Shown: positions 35,311-44,344 of the stretch, in pieces
Numbering within the stretch: the stretch's first letter is position 1
Layout: every line of letters begins with the position of its first letter
DNA from: Terriglobia bacterium
Lineage (GTDB): Bacteria; Acidobacteriota; Terriglobia; Terriglobales; Acidobacteriaceae
Direction of reading: 5' to 3'
DNA length: 46,946 bases
Assembly (NCBI GenBank): GCA_020073395.1
Contig: JAIQFF010000053.1
Span: forward strand, 1-46,946
The notes under the pieces: model-generated
Told to the model about the DNA's origin: nothing
Databases searched by the model: none
What the model saw: only the letters and a program-made list of their open reading frames with translations
Position numbers and translations under genes: made by a program

Positions 35311-35550
35311 CGGATTTAATCTTCTTTGGAAGAGAATTACTCCCTGCGCACTAACCGAAATATTATATCTGCTTTGATGCCGGATTACTGCGCTTTGCTT
35401 CGAGCAAAAATGACCTTCAGTAACCGGCTAGTGCAGATTCTGGCCCCGCGCCGTCCTCCACTCCGCAGGCATTCACTCAAAAGGACTTACCTTGTACCTC
35501 CAGCACACCTGTATGGTGTATATTTCTCCCGGCTCGAAAAGGTGGAGATA

Positions 35551-36225
35551 ATGCGATTTCATCTGGCATTGATCATTGTGGTTACGGCTGCGCTCATGGC
35601 AGGGTCGGTTCCGCCGGCACAAGGGCAGTCGGGAGAATGGAAGCAGCTGTTTGATGGCAAAGACCTGGTGGGATGGAAGCACGTCGGCCCCGGCGAAATG
35701 ACAGTCGAGGAAGGGCTGATCCGCACCCACGGCGGGATGGGGCTGCTCTATTGGACTGGCGGGACGCTGGGCGATTGCGTGATCCGCGTCGTATTCAAGA
35801 TGCGCGATCCCAACGACAACTCCGGAATCTACATCCGCATTCCGATCGAGCCGCGGGAGGCCTGGATGCCGGTGCACTATGGATATGAAGTGCAAATCGA
35901 TAACGAGCCGGAAAAATCCAACGAAGATGACTATCACGCAACCGGCACGCTGTACTCGCTGACCAAGGCGCTGGCCCGACCCGGCAAACCCGGGCCGGAG
36001 TGGAACACCATGGAAATCACGCTGGATGGTCCGCATACGAACGTCGTGGTAAACGGCGTGAAAGTGACCGAGTTCACTGAAGGCGATCCCGTGCCCGCCA
36101 GGAAATTTGACTTCGAACCGCAGCGTGGTCCGCGTCCGCAAGAAGGTTACATCGGGCTGCAGAATCACAGCGACAATGATGTAGTGTTCTTCAAGGAAGT
36201 CGCGGTAAAGATGCTCAAGAAATGA
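35551..36225 (+). CDS. Secreted DUF1080 (3-keto-disaccharide hydrolase-like) protein, second copy
   Basis: The 224-residue product starts with a signal peptide ('MRFHLALIIVVTAALMAGSV', cut near 'AQGQ') and the PF06439 fold: 'LFDGKDLVGWKHVG', 'NDNSGIYIRIPIEP', 'GYEVQIDNEPEKSNEDDYHATGTL' and 'GYIGLQNHSDNDVVFFKEVAV'. The 'GYEVQI' region is the usual active-site strand. GGTGGAG just before ATG 35551 fixes the start; the frame is open further upstream without a signal peptide. The next gene on the same strand is a Tat-exported Gfo/Idh/MocA oxidoreductase (101 nt on), the same pairing as at 1701-3626 but here head to tail. Confidence 0.9.
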   Translation: MRFHLALIIVVTAALMAGSVPPAQGQSGEWKQLFDGKDLVGWKHVGPGEMTVEEGLIRTHGGMGLLYWTGGTLGDCVIRVVFKMRDPNDNSGIYIRIPIEPREAWMPVHYGYEVQIDNEPEKSNEDDYHATGTLYSLTKALARPGKPGPEWNTMEITLDGPHTNVVVNGVKVTEFTEGDPVPARKFDFEPQRGPRPQEGYIGLQNHSDNDVVFFKEVAVKMLKK

Positions 36226-36226
36226 G

Positions 36227-36262
36227 CTCTTGGCCTTTAGCCATTAGGGCTAAGAGCAAGAG
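36227..36262. repeat. Inverted repeat between the DUF1080 and oxidoreductase genes
   Basis: CTCTTG...TTAGCC (36227-36242) pairs with GGCTAA...CAAGAG (36248-36262), interrupted by small bulges. There is no T-run, so it is more likely a processing or attenuating hairpin than a full terminator. Confidence 0.5.
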
Positions 36263-36325
36263 TTCGAGAGAGATAAGATAGTTCGGGTCCGGTGGTCAAA
36301 TCTGGCAATCGGTGGCGGAGGCTTG

Positions 36326-37678
36326 ATGAACAGGAACCGTTTCTCGCGTCGTGAATTCATTGGACTGAGCGCGGCCGCGGCCGGCGCATCGCTGGGGCTG
36401 AAAACCATCGTGCTCGATCCGGACCCGCTCTGGGCCTTGCCTCAAACCATGGCCGCCAGTGATCGGGTGCGGTTCGGCATGATCGGAATCGGCATGCAGG
36501 GGTCGGGACTGCTGGGCAACTCGATCGAGTTGCCGGGAGTGGAATGCGTAGCGGCCTGCGATCTTTATGATGGCCGTCACACTCTGGCCAGGGAGATTGT
36601 CCGTCCGAACTTGCCCACCACGCGGCGCTATCTCGAATTGCTGGAGAACAAGGAAATCGATTGCATTGTGGCCGCCGTTCCCGACCATTGGCACAAGCAG
36701 GTTGTGGTGGACGCGGTGAATGCCGGCAAAGACATCTACATTGAAAAGCCCATGTCGCACAGCGCCGAAGACGGTGTAGAGATGGTGGCTGCAGCAAAAA
36801 AGACAGGGCGCATTGTGCAGGTAGGCTCGCAGCGTGTGAGTTCCGTGATCTGCGCCAAGGCCAGGGAACTAGTGGCGCAGGGAGCGCTCGGTGACCTGAT
36901 GCTGGTGGAAGGCTCGCTCGGCCGCAACGATCCCACGGGAGCATGGGAGTATCCGCCGCCCACCGATCTATCCCCTCAAACTCTGGACTGGGACACCTGG
37001 CAGGGAACCGTGCCCAAGCGGCAGTTCGATCCCCTGATCTTTGCCCGCTGGCGTTGCTGGAAGGAATACGGGACCGGCGTGGCCGGCGACCTGCTGGTCC
37101 ACTTGGTAAGCGGAATGCAATATGTCCTGGGTATCAATGAAGCGCCCACGCAGGCCATGGCCATGGGCGGGATCCTGCGCTGGAAGGATGGCCGCAACAT
37201 GCCGGACGTGCACTGCACGCTGTTTAAGTACGGCGAAGTTCCGGTTTACCTGCGGCTCAGTCTGGGAACGGAGATGCCTGAGACTTATCGCTTCCAGGGT
37301 TCGAAGGGCATCCTTGAGCTGACCGAGTTTAACCTCACCTACACGCCGCAGGCGGGCGTCGACACAGGGCCCAGCTATTACGCATCGGGCTTTCCCAAGG
37401 CGATGCGGGATGAATACTTCAAGAAATGGCACCAGGAGCACGATGCCGTGCCGGGCAAGGAACCAGCCCTGGGGGGCGTGAGCTATCGCAGCGCATCGTG
37501 GGATGACCTCAAGCCGCACCTGTGGAATTTTTTCCAGGCGGTGCGCACGCGCAAGCCGGTGGTGGAGGATGCCGTGTTTGGCCATCACGCGGCGCTGGCT
37601 TGCCACATGGCAAACCAATCGTACTTCCGCAAGGGCGCGGTAACCTGGGACGAGGGGTCGAAGACGATTAAAAGTTAA
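36326..37678 (+). CDS. Gfo/Idh/MocA-family oxidoreductase with Tat signal, second copy
   Basis: The 450-residue protein begins with a Tat signal ('NRFSRREFIGLSAAAAGASLG'). The Rossmann motif 'RFGMIGIGMQGSG', 'DHWHKQVVVDAVNAGKDIYIEKPMSHSAEDG' with the family EKP motif, and the C-terminal sheet with 'GVAGDLLVHLVSGMQYV' follow. It probably works in the periplasm on a sugar or glycoside with a bound nicotinamide cofactor. GGAGG 4 nt before ATG 36326 supports that start over TTG 36323. It is longer than the copy at 1701 and only distantly similar, so the two likely have different substrates. Confidence 0.9.
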   Translation: MNRNRFSRREFIGLSAAAAGASLGLKTIVLDPDPLWALPQTMAASDRVRFGMIGIGMQGSGLLGNSIELPGVECVAACDLYDGRHTLAREIVRPNLPTTRRYLELLENKEIDCIVAAVPDHWHKQVVVDAVNAGKDIYIEKPMSHSAEDGVEMVAAAKKTGRIVQVGSQRVSSVICAKARELVAQGALGDLMLVEGSLGRNDPTGAWEYPPPTDLSPQTLDWDTWQGTVPKRQFDPLIFARWRCWKEYGTGVAGDLLVHLVSGMQYVLGINEAPTQAMAMGGILRWKDGRNMPDVHCTLFKYGEVPVYLRLSLGTEMPETYRFQGSKGILELTEFNLTYTPQAGVDTGPSYYASGFPKAMRDEYFKKWHQEHDAVPGKEPALGGVSYRSASWDDLKPHLWNFFQAVRTRKPVVEDAVFGHHAALACHMANQSYFRKGAVTWDEGSKTIKS

Positions 37679-37708
37679 GAGCGGACGTCAGGCCTCGGCC
37701 GTCAGCCG

Positions 37709-38425
37709 TCAAGCCCTGGGGTTGCTGAGGTCTGATGCCTGAGGGCCGACGACCGCTTTCAGGCGGCGAAGCGCCCCAACGACTTTGTCCATTTCATGTT
37801 CCTGGAACAGCCGGATTCCCGCGATTCCGGTAGAACCCGCGCGGATGCAAGCCTCCGCATTTTCCAGTGTGACGCCGCCCAGCGCGATCACTGGGATTTT
37901 TTCCTGACAAGCTTCATGGAGGGCTTCGAGGCCCGTGGGACGAGTGCGCGACTTTCCCGTGACCTTTTCAAAGACTGGCCCGAAAACCGCAAAATCGGCG
38001 CCTTCTTCTGCCGCTCGGGCGACCTCGGCCCGGGTGTGACACGAGACGCCAATCGTGGCGCGGGTAACCGCGCCAGACAGTGACCAGATCGTTCTTGCTT
38101 CGGCCGGAGAAATGTCATCGGAGCGCAGATGCACACCGTTGGCTCCGCAGGCGAGGGCAACGTCTGTGCGGGTGTTTATCAGAACACCAGTATTCAGTTT
38201 GTTGTTCTCTGTTTTCAGTTGGACGACTTCGTGGGCCAGGGTTTCGAGGTCGTGGGTGGAGAGGTCTTTTTCGCGCAGTTGGATGTAGTCCACGCCGCAG
38301 CGAGCTGCTTGGGTGACGGTTGCGAGTAGCTGAGAGCGACGGGAATCTTCGTCACCCGGGAACTGAGAACGGTCGGTGATGTAGTAGAGGAGCAAGGCAG
38401 TCTTAGGTCGACAGTCTTCAGTCAC
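37709..38425 (-). CDS. thiE: Thiamine-phosphate synthase (ThiE/TenI type)
   Basis: The 238-residue TIM barrel joins the thiazole and pyrimidine halves of thiamine phosphate. Motifs seen are 'YYITDRSQFPG', 'VDYIQLREKDLSTHDL', 'VLINTRTDVALACGANGVHL', 'IGVSCHTRAEVARAAEEGADFAVFGPVF', and the phosphate-binding 'PVIALGGVTLENAEACIRAGSTGIAGI'. Several of these are a little off the ThiE consensus (GVHLRSDD for GVHLGQxD), so a TenI-like role is possible. No other thiamine genes are nearby. It converges with the Gfo/Idh/MocA gene, and both ends are flanked by GTC/GAC-rich spacers. Confidence 0.87.
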   Translation of the reverse strand: MTEDCRPKTALLLYYITDRSQFPGDEDSRRSQLLATVTQAARCGVDYIQLREKDLSTHDLETLAHEVVQLKTENNKLNTGVLINTRTDVALACGANGVHLRSDDISPAEARTIWSLSGAVTRATIGVSCHTRAEVARAAEEGADFAVFGPVFEKVTGKSRTRPTGLEALHEACQEKIPVIALGGVTLENAEACIRAGSTGIAGIRLFQEHEMDKVVGALRRLKAVVGPQASDLSNPRA

Positions 38426-38454
38426 CGCCCTGACGACTGACGACCGACGACTGC

Positions 38455-39318
38455 TTAAGGATTGGTTTTCGCAATCTCCGGCATGGCTTCTGGCGACTTC
38501 GGTTGGGGTCCAAGATGATATTTGACCAAACCGTCGCGAAGAAACTCAAAGCCCTCCTCCGGTGAATCTACCATGCGGAACAAATCCAGATCAGCGGCGG
38601 AGATGGTGCCGGCATCGATCATGGCGTCAAAGCTGATCAGGCGCTTCCAGTACTCGCTGCCATAGATGACAACCAGGATCTTCTTGGCCAACTTCTGGGT
38701 CTGAGCCAGGGTCAGGATCTCAAAAAGTTCGTCCAGAGTCCCGAAGCCGCCGGGAAAGATCACCAGGGCCTTGGCCAGATACGCGAACCAGAACTTGCGC
38801 ATGAAGAAGTAATGGAACTCAAAATTGAGCGAGGGCGTGATGTACGGGTTCGGGTTTTGTTCAAAAGGCAGATTGATGTTCAGGCCGATGGTTTTTCCGC
38901 CCGCTTCCTGAGCTCCCAGGTTGGCGGCTTCCATGATGCCGGGCCCACCTCCCGTGGTCACGACGAAGCGCCGCCTGCGGGCTGGAATCTGGGCTGACCA
39001 TTGCGTCAGCAGGAAAGCAAGCCGGCGCGCGTCCTCGTAATAGCGGGCCATGTCGACCGAAGCCAGCGCCTTTTTCCGTTCCGGGTGCTGTACTTCGACT
39101 CCATTTTCGAGTTCGGTCAGATTCCGATCGGCGTCTGCACGGCTGTGAAAGCGTGCTGAGCCGAAGAATACGACCGTGTCCTGGATCTGCTCACGCCGGA
39201 AGCGTGACAGCGGCTCCATGTACTCGGACAGGATACGCAAGATGCGCCCGTCCGGGCTATTGACGAAGGCTTCGTTTTCGTACGCCAGGGGCGCGGGCTT
39301 GAGCTTGCCGTCACTCAT
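38455..39318 (-). CDS. LOG-family protein (putative cytokinin riboside 5'-monophosphate phosphoribohydrolase-like)
   Basis: The 287-residue Rossmann-like protein has the two LOG signatures: 'TGGGPGIMEAANLGAQEAGG' and 'IFPGGFGTLDELFEILTLAQT'. Members cleave nucleoside 5'-monophosphates to base and ribose phosphate; older annotation as lysine decarboxylase is wrong. An N-terminal extension of about 45 residues and the long form fit the bacterial type-II LOG group. The true substrate in bacteria is usually unclear. It begins downstream of a small membrane-protein gene on the same strand (18 nt). Confidence 0.9.
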   Translation of the reverse strand: MSDGKLKPAPLAYENEAFVNSPDGRILRILSEYMEPLSRFRREQIQDTVVFFGSARFHSRADADRNLTELENGVEVQHPERKKALASVDMARYYEDARRLAFLLTQWSAQIPARRRRFVVTTGGGPGIMEAANLGAQEAGGKTIGLNINLPFEQNPNPYITPSLNFEFHYFFMRKFWFAYLAKALVIFPGGFGTLDELFEILTLAQTQKLAKKILVVIYGSEYWKRLISFDAMIDAGTISAADLDLFRMVDSPEEGFEFLRDGLVKYHLGPQPKSPEAMPEIAKTNP

Positions 39319-39336
39319 GTTGAGCTTGTCTTTCTG

Positions 39337-39783
39337 TCAGGGCCGGGTTTCGTCGTGGAAGTGAACTGCCTCCCAAAATCCGATCCAGATATCGAGCAGT
39401 CCCAGGCCGCTGCACAGGCCGCGGACAAATCCGTTGGAAACGAAAGTCCGCAGGCCGGGAGAAGCCAGCAGGAAGTAGTTGTCTGTCCATTCCGGCCTCC
39501 AGGGCAGGATGACCAAGAGCACGCCCACGGTGGCACAGAAGAAAACGAACAGCAGCACCAGAACGCGGTGCAGCCAGAGTTGAAAGCCGGTCCGGTGAAG
39601 GTCGGCACCATTGCGGGGCGGGCCTTGCAGGCCGCTTCCGCGAAGCTCTTCATTGGGCAACTTCCCGGGCAGGGACTCGGAAGGAACCTTGTTGATGGAA
39701 GAATCCGGACTTGCGGTCACATCGCGCTCCCATGGATCGTGAATGCGACCGGCTGGTGCTCTCCCGCGTCCGCTCCCAAGCAT
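39337..39783 (-). CDS. Hypothetical membrane protein
   Basis: The 148-residue product has a polar N-terminus, one strong membrane helix ('VLVLLFVFFCATVGVLLVILPW', about 74-95) and a second, weaker one ('FVRGLCSGLGLLDIWIGFWEAVHF', about 118-142). The conserved-looking 'GLGLLDIWIGFWEAVHFHDE' suggests a real family, but I cannot name it. The start is uncertain: ATG 39783 gives the longest form, while GTG 39720 has GGAG 7 nt upstream. It sits between the TPR gene (23 nt) and the LOG gene (18 nt), so the three are probably one operon. Confidence 0.72.
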   Translation of the reverse strand: MLGSGRGRAPAGRIHDPWERDVTASPDSSINKVPSESLPGKLPNEELRGSGLQGPPRNGADLHRTGFQLWLHRVLVLLFVFFCATVGVLLVILPWRPEWTDNYFLLASPGLRTFVSNGFVRGLCSGLGLLDIWIGFWEAVHFHDETRP

Positions 39784-39806
39784 AGAAAGAAACCCATTCC
39801 GTCATT

Positions 39807-42761
39807 CTACGACTTCAGAGCTTTGATGCGCTCGCCTACATCGCGATAGTCGATATTGGTGCCGTAAACCTCCGTGAAATAGTTCAGGGCTGCGGTCTTG
39901 TTACCGGCAGCTTCGTAGGAGGAGGCCAATTCATAGTTCAGGGCCGTGCGGGTCTCTTCGTCAATGTTGGGCAGCTTGAGGGCACGTTCATACCAGCGGA
40001 TCGCCGCCTCGGCCACGCCTTTGTCGAGGAAGCACTGGGCCAGCCAGGTGTAAGTCTGCATCAGCTGCGGGAAGCTGTGGCCGCGATCCACCGCCTGGCA
40101 CACTTTCTGCAGTTCACCGATGGCTTCATCCAGCAGTCCCATTTCGCGGAAGGCGACGCCGAGGTTGTAATGAGTCTCGGGATCTTCCTGGGCACTGGCG
40201 GAGTCATCTTCGAGTTCGTGCTTCAGCTCGCCGAACATGTCTGCCAGATCCACGCTGGCGGCGGCCGCTTGAGGTGTTGCCGGTGCGACTTCGGGAGCGA
40301 GAGTCCGCTTCTTGGTCGGCTGATAGGTGAAAGTCGGAGCCGGAGCCTGAGACGGAGCCGGGGCTTCCATGGCCGGAGCCGGCGCCGCGGCGGCAGCCGC
40401 CTGGCCGGGAGTTGCCGCCCTCGACTCGCGTGCCGATCGAGGTTGCTCTGGTGGCATCGGCGGTGCGGGCGGAGGCGGCAGGAAGCCGTCACCCAAAGAG
40501 GCCTCCAGGTCAGAGACGAATTCGCCTAATACGCCGGGGGCCTCCGCTTGCGGGCTGGCCTTGGCATACTCCGTCATGGCAGGCGCAGGTGTGGGCGCAA
40601 TCGGACGGACCGGCATCTTGAATTCTTCATCTTGCGCGGCCGGAACCTCATCGGCTTCGTCAACGGAAAACTCTTCTACGACTTCGGGCTGTTTCGAGCT
40701 GGCTTGAGCCTCGGCGGCCCCAATTTCCTGTCGCACAGCCGCCAGTTTGTCTGCGCTCGGCTTCAACCTTTCCAGTTTGGCGAAGACCAGACGGGCTTGT
40801 TCCACCATGGCGTGCGCGAGGTAAAAACGCAGCTCTTCAATCGTTTCGTTGATGGTCTCGGCCCGGGTATGGTCGGCATCCGCGTCAGAAGCTCCCGCTT
40901 GTTCGGCGAAGGCAGCGGGCTTCGGTTCATCGGAGACCTCGCCCTCCCACTCAGCGGAAATGTCAATCTCACTTTCCGGGGCAGACGGTTCAGAACGGAC
41001 CTCAAATTCGCTCGATGCGGGCGCCGTACCCGAGGTCGCCTGGTGAAAAAAGAGCCCAGAGGCTGAAGGTTCGGGAGCGGAAAAGGCGGAAGCGCCGGCC
41101 TCATCGCTAGGGCCAAACTGATCGAAAGCGGGCGGAGCAACGGTGGCAGGCGCAAACGGCATTGTCCCCGCCACGGCCGTCTCGCTATCTCTATGTGACT
41201 TGGCGGAAGCACGCTCTTCGTACTTGCCCGCCAGGTCGCGATAGCGGCTGGCTTCGTCCGGATGTCCGGCATCGTGATAGAGCTGTTCCAGATTCCGGCA
41301 ACAGACCGCCGCTTCACTGAAGCGGCCAGCGCGGGTGTGCAACGCGGCCAGACGCTGGTTGAGGCGCAGATCACGAGGGGCCTTGGGCAGAGCGGACATC
41401 AAAGGTCCCAGTGCCTTGGCCGGCATATTGTACGAAACGAATAATTCGGCGTCGGTCAACGCAGCCCGCACTGCCAGAGCGATATCGTCGGCATAGCGCT
41501 GGTCGATAAACGGCGCGGTGGCTTCGAGTTCCTCCACCAGAACCGCACCCTCTTCGGGAGTGATGAGCCGTGAGCCTGATGGCCCTCCCCCCTGTTTGGC
41601 CAGCACCTGCTCATAATTACGCGTGTGCAGCTGATTCTGGGGCTCCAGTTGGGTCAGCTTCAAATAATAGTCGCGAGCTTTTTCCAGATTTCCGGACTGC
41701 ACCGAGGCGTGCGCCAGCAACTCGTAAAGTTCGGTAATGTGGGTGGTGTCGCCGGCCCTCTGCGAGAGATCGAGGAGCACTTCCAGGGCAGGCGCATTTT
41801 CCCGCATATGCCCGATCAGCGAATGCAGACTCTCCAGCACTTTGCCTGAGTCCGTGGCCACCAGACGATCACAATATTGCTGGTAGACCTTCAGAACTTC
41901 GGGAAACTGCCCCGCGGCCATGAGCGCGTCGGCGTAGCCGGTGATCGCTCCAGTGTCGTTGTGGACGGTGCACAATTTGGCCGCCAGGGTGCCGGCATCC
42001 GACAGACGTCCGCTTTGCAGGTAGGCCTGCATCAGGGCGCGAAGACCGTCGGGATGGCTGTCGAGGTCGGCCACTTTCTCCAGGTTCTTGATGGCCACCG
42101 GCATGTCGCCGGAATCGAAAGCGTTGCGGCCGCGCAGCAGCAGCGCATGACTGTTGCTGGGATCCAGCGTCAGCATGCGGTTCAGGATTTCTTCGGCGGG
42201 CCCGAGTTGGCCGCGTCCACGCAGGCTGTCCGCGGCGGCGGCGAAGAGTTGCCAGGCTTCTGTTTTCTTGTTGAGCCGGATGTAAACCTCGGCTAGCCGG
42301 GTGCGCATGGCGACGTTTTCCGGATCCATTTCCAGGGTCTTCTGGAAAATCCGTACTGCCTGTTCCAGTTCGCCGGAGCGCAGAAATTCCTCCGCTACCT
42401 GCAGGTATTGCGCTCGCGCATCATTAAAAAGTCCCTGCTGGGTATAGAGTTCGGCCAGTCGCAGCACGCTCTCCAAGGTGGGTTTCAGCTTGGTGAGCTT
42501 CTTGTACATGGCAATGGCTTTGACCGTAAAGCCCTGCGTGGCGTAGGCGTCGCCCACACTCTTGAAGGACTCGACGGCCTTGTCGCTTTGCCCGAGACGG
42601 GCGTAGAGGTCTCCAATGGTGTTGGAGACAGTGAGTTCCTTGGGGTCAGCTTTGAGAACTTTTTCGTACTCAGCAATGGCATTTTGCAGCTTGCCCTGCT
42701 GGACGAACTTCTCCGCAGCGCTGAGAGCTTTCTGTTTGTTGAAGCCAAAACCGAACGCCAT
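39807..42761 (-). CDS. Long tetratricopeptide-repeat protein
   Basis: The 984-residue protein is made of many TPR units, such as 'GKLQNAIAEYEKVLKADP', 'GELEQAVRIFQKTLEMDPENV', 'GNLEKARDYYLKLTQLEPQN' and, at the end, 'GLLDEAIGELQKVC' and 'GVAEAAIRWYERALKLPNID'. A disordered Ala/Pro/Glu-rich stretch at about residues 540-850 separates the N- and C-terminal TPR blocks. There is no signal peptide, so it is a cytoplasmic scaffold for protein contacts. Such proteins often go with motility, pili or secretion, but no such genes are here. ATG 42761 has no clear ribosome binding site. Confidence 0.9.
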   Translation of the reverse strand: MAFGFGFNKQKALSAAEKFVQQGKLQNAIAEYEKVLKADPKELTVSNTIGDLYARLGQSDKAVESFKSVGDAYATQGFTVKAIAMYKKLTKLKPTLESVLRLAELYTQQGLFNDARAQYLQVAEEFLRSGELEQAVRIFQKTLEMDPENVAMRTRLAEVYIRLNKKTEAWQLFAAAADSLRGRGQLGPAEEILNRMLTLDPSNSHALLLRGRNAFDSGDMPVAIKNLEKVADLDSHPDGLRALMQAYLQSGRLSDAGTLAAKLCTVHNDTGAITGYADALMAAGQFPEVLKVYQQYCDRLVATDSGKVLESLHSLIGHMRENAPALEVLLDLSQRAGDTTHITELYELLAHASVQSGNLEKARDYYLKLTQLEPQNQLHTRNYEQVLAKQGGGPSGSRLITPEEGAVLVEELEATAPFIDQRYADDIALAVRAALTDAELFVSYNMPAKALGPLMSALPKAPRDLRLNQRLAALHTRAGRFSEAAVCCRNLEQLYHDAGHPDEASRYRDLAGKYEERASAKSHRDSETAVAGTMPFAPATVAPPAFDQFGPSDEAGASAFSAPEPSASGLFFHQATSGTAPASSEFEVRSEPSAPESEIDISAEWEGEVSDEPKPAAFAEQAGASDADADHTRAETINETIEELRFYLAHAMVEQARLVFAKLERLKPSADKLAAVRQEIGAAEAQASSKQPEVVEEFSVDEADEVPAAQDEEFKMPVRPIAPTPAPAMTEYAKASPQAEAPGVLGEFVSDLEASLGDGFLPPPPAPPMPPEQPRSARESRAATPGQAAAAAAPAPAMEAPAPSQAPAPTFTYQPTKKRTLAPEVAPATPQAAAASVDLADMFGELKHELEDDSASAQEDPETHYNLGVAFREMGLLDEAIGELQKVCQAVDRGHSFPQLMQTYTWLAQCFLDKGVAEAAIRWYERALKLPNIDEETRTALNYELASSYEAAGNKTAALNYFTEVYGTNIDYRDVGERIKALKS

Positions 42762-42982
42762 AAGATTGCTGACTCCAGCTCCCGGTTTATTTCCCGCCAG
42801 AAAACATCTCCGTGAGAAGGTTCACCGACGGGTTGGCCATCCGATCGGCCATGTCTGCCGATCATACGAGGGATGGTCTTTCGGACAAGGGTCATTGTAA
42901 GACGGGTTACCCAGAATCGTATGGTTACTAAGGGTTACCGAAAGGGAGTGTACGACCGAGTTACGTCCGGAACCAGCCTCAG

Positions 42983-43017
42983 ATGATGGAGGACGGGCGT
43001 CCCCGCCCGTCGGGAAT
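42983..43017. repeat. Left REP of the RAYT unit
   Basis: GGAG followed by GACGGGCG, TCCC and CGCCCGTC forms a perfect 8-bp hairpin after a GGAG tetranucleotide. With its ATGATG flank it matches, inverted, the copy at 43671-43705 on the other side of the transposase gene. Confidence 0.8.
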
Positions 43018-43059
43018 GAGCTTGGCCCGTCAGGAATCCGAGCATTGTCTGCGCAGGTG

Positions 43060-43521
43060 TTACTGTGTATCTCGCCACAACCAACGATATTCCAGTGGAT
43101 TCTTGGCGAGCCCGCCTCCGACTGGGTTTCCCAAAATATAGTCGACCTTGTCGCCAATGCTCTCTTCGTGGCGAAGAGTGCGGTCAAATGACTCCTCCTC
43201 CCAAACTTTCCCAGTACGCCCCAGGGCCTTGTTAATCCTGTGTGCAGACGCACCTTTTATCGCCTGCATGATCTCTGGAATGCTGACCGGACCGTCAGCG
43301 TCATATTTCGGCGTGAACACCATGTGCACGTGATCAGGCATTACCACCACCGCGTGCAAGGCGAACTTTCTGCCGTTCCCTGCAAGACATGTGTCAATCA
43401 CGACCTGGCGCACTGATTCCGGAAGGGTCCAGCGGCGGTGGGTGGAGAAAGTTATGAGGAAGGCTTTGAAGGCCGGCTGATAGTGCGGCAGTTTACGGCG
43501 ATACTCATATTTCCGCTGCAT
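43060..43521 (-). CDS. REP-associated tyrosine transposase (RAYT, Y1/IS200-like)
   Basis: The 153-residue protein is a single-domain Y1 (HUH) nuclease. 'HAVVVMPDHVHMVFTP' contains the metal-binding His64-x-His66. Tyr128 in 'VDYILGNPVGGGLAKNP' is the candidate nucleophile in the family's 'YIxxNPVxAGL' segment. 'KVWEEESFDRTLRHEES' is the conserved substrate region. RAYTs cut and join single-stranded DNA at REP hairpins. GGAG + hairpin REPs flank the gene in inverted orientation at 42983 and 43671. The start at 43521 is preferred; an in-frame ATG at 43584 adds 21 residues without family features. Confidence 0.93.
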   Translation of the reverse strand: MQRKYEYRRKLPHYQPAFKAFLITFSTHRRWTLPESVRQVVIDTCLAGNGRKFALHAVVVMPDHVHMVFTPKYDADGPVSIPEIMQAIKGASAHRINKALGRTGKVWEEESFDRTLRHEESIGDKVDYILGNPVGGGLAKNPLEYRWLWRDTQ

Positions 43522-43670
43522 CCCGGAATCAGTAGCACTACGAACCGCACTGAGCAAGTACACTTTCGAGTGACGGTTTCCCAAATCGGCTCAGAATGTT
43601 CGTCATCGCAAGGAGACAATCAGCTCTTGGTGGCCCGGCATAACAGTTTCCGCCAACCGACCAAGGTTCA

Positions 43671-43705
43671 TTCATGACGGGCGGGACGCCCGTCCTCCAT
43701 TCATG
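43671..43705. repeat. Right REP of the RAYT unit
   Basis: GACGGGCG-GGA-CGCCCGTC followed by CTCC (that is, GGAG on the other strand) is the inverted partner of 42983-43017. Flanking TCATGA/TCATGAATGA sequences extend the match. Confidence 0.8.
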
Positions 43706-43910
43706 ATCAGGATCGCGGTTTCCTAAGCCGTCACTACTGTTGATGGACTTGTTCTTGTAAGATTACTCAGCAACAATCGGCGTCCCGGGGGGGCACGCTG
43801 GGTTGGGGAAACCTCGCTTCGCTACATTCGCCGCGTTCCTATCCAGGAAGTAAAGAACGTGATTTTGGGCCCAGGCATTCTTTACCCCCTGCGGCAAATG
43901 AGGGAGAACC

Positions 43911-44282
43911 ATGGGCAGATGGCTTACATGGGTGTCGCACCAACGCCTGACGGGATGGGCGTGTTCCCAGTGCGGCTGGACCTTTCCGGTGCCCGCGATG
44001 CTGACCGATAAGGAAGCCAAAAGTGCCTACGACCGGCTGGCGGCGAGCAAGTTCCAGGAACACGATTGCTCGGTGCACGGCGAACCGGCAGCGCTGGTTG
44101 ACTCTGAGAGTTTTGCGGCGCGGGCCAGAAAGCTGGTCACCCGAGGCTTCAAACCCAAAGACGCGGCCCAGATTACTTTGCAGGAAATCACCTTCGAGAA
44201 CCGCAACGATCCCGGCGCCGCCAGGAAGGCCCAAGCGGATGCGGAAGACTTTCTGCGCCGGGTGAAAGACGGGCTGATCTGA
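43911..44282 (+). CDS. Hypothetical protein with CxxC motif
   Basis: The 123-residue product has an N-terminal 'GWACSQCGWTFPVPAML' with one CxxC pair, a later 'HDCSVH', and a helical C-terminal half ('FAARARKLVTRGFKPKDAAQITLQEITFENRN', 'ADAEDFLRRVKDGLI'). The cysteines could make a small zinc ribbon. The same arrangement is frequent in uncharacterised acidobacterial proteins. GAGGGAGA 5-6 nt upstream supports ATG 43911. The 200 nt upstream hold no gene. Confidence 0.75.
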   Translation: MGRWLTWVSHQRLTGWACSQCGWTFPVPAMLTDKEAKSAYDRLAASKFQEHDCSVHGEPAALVDSESFAARARKLVTRGFKPKDAAQITLQEITFENRNDPGAARKAQADAEDFLRRVKDGLI

Positions 44283-44291
44283 CGGGCAAGT

Positions 44292-44318
44292 GTAGGCGCG
44301 AGCGCCCCGCTCGTGCGC
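44292..44318. repeat. GTAG-type REP hairpin
   Basis: GTAG (44292-44295) followed by GCGCGAGCG (44296-44304) pairing with CGCTCGTGC (44308-44316), one mismatch. Confidence 0.6.
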
Positions 44319-44344
44319 GGAAGTTCAAGTCCACGGTCAGGTGC

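Noticed and set aside
43763..44020. 85-codon minus-strand open frame near the CxxC protein
   Set aside because: It overlaps the better-supported plus-strand gene at 43911 and has no ribosome binding site.
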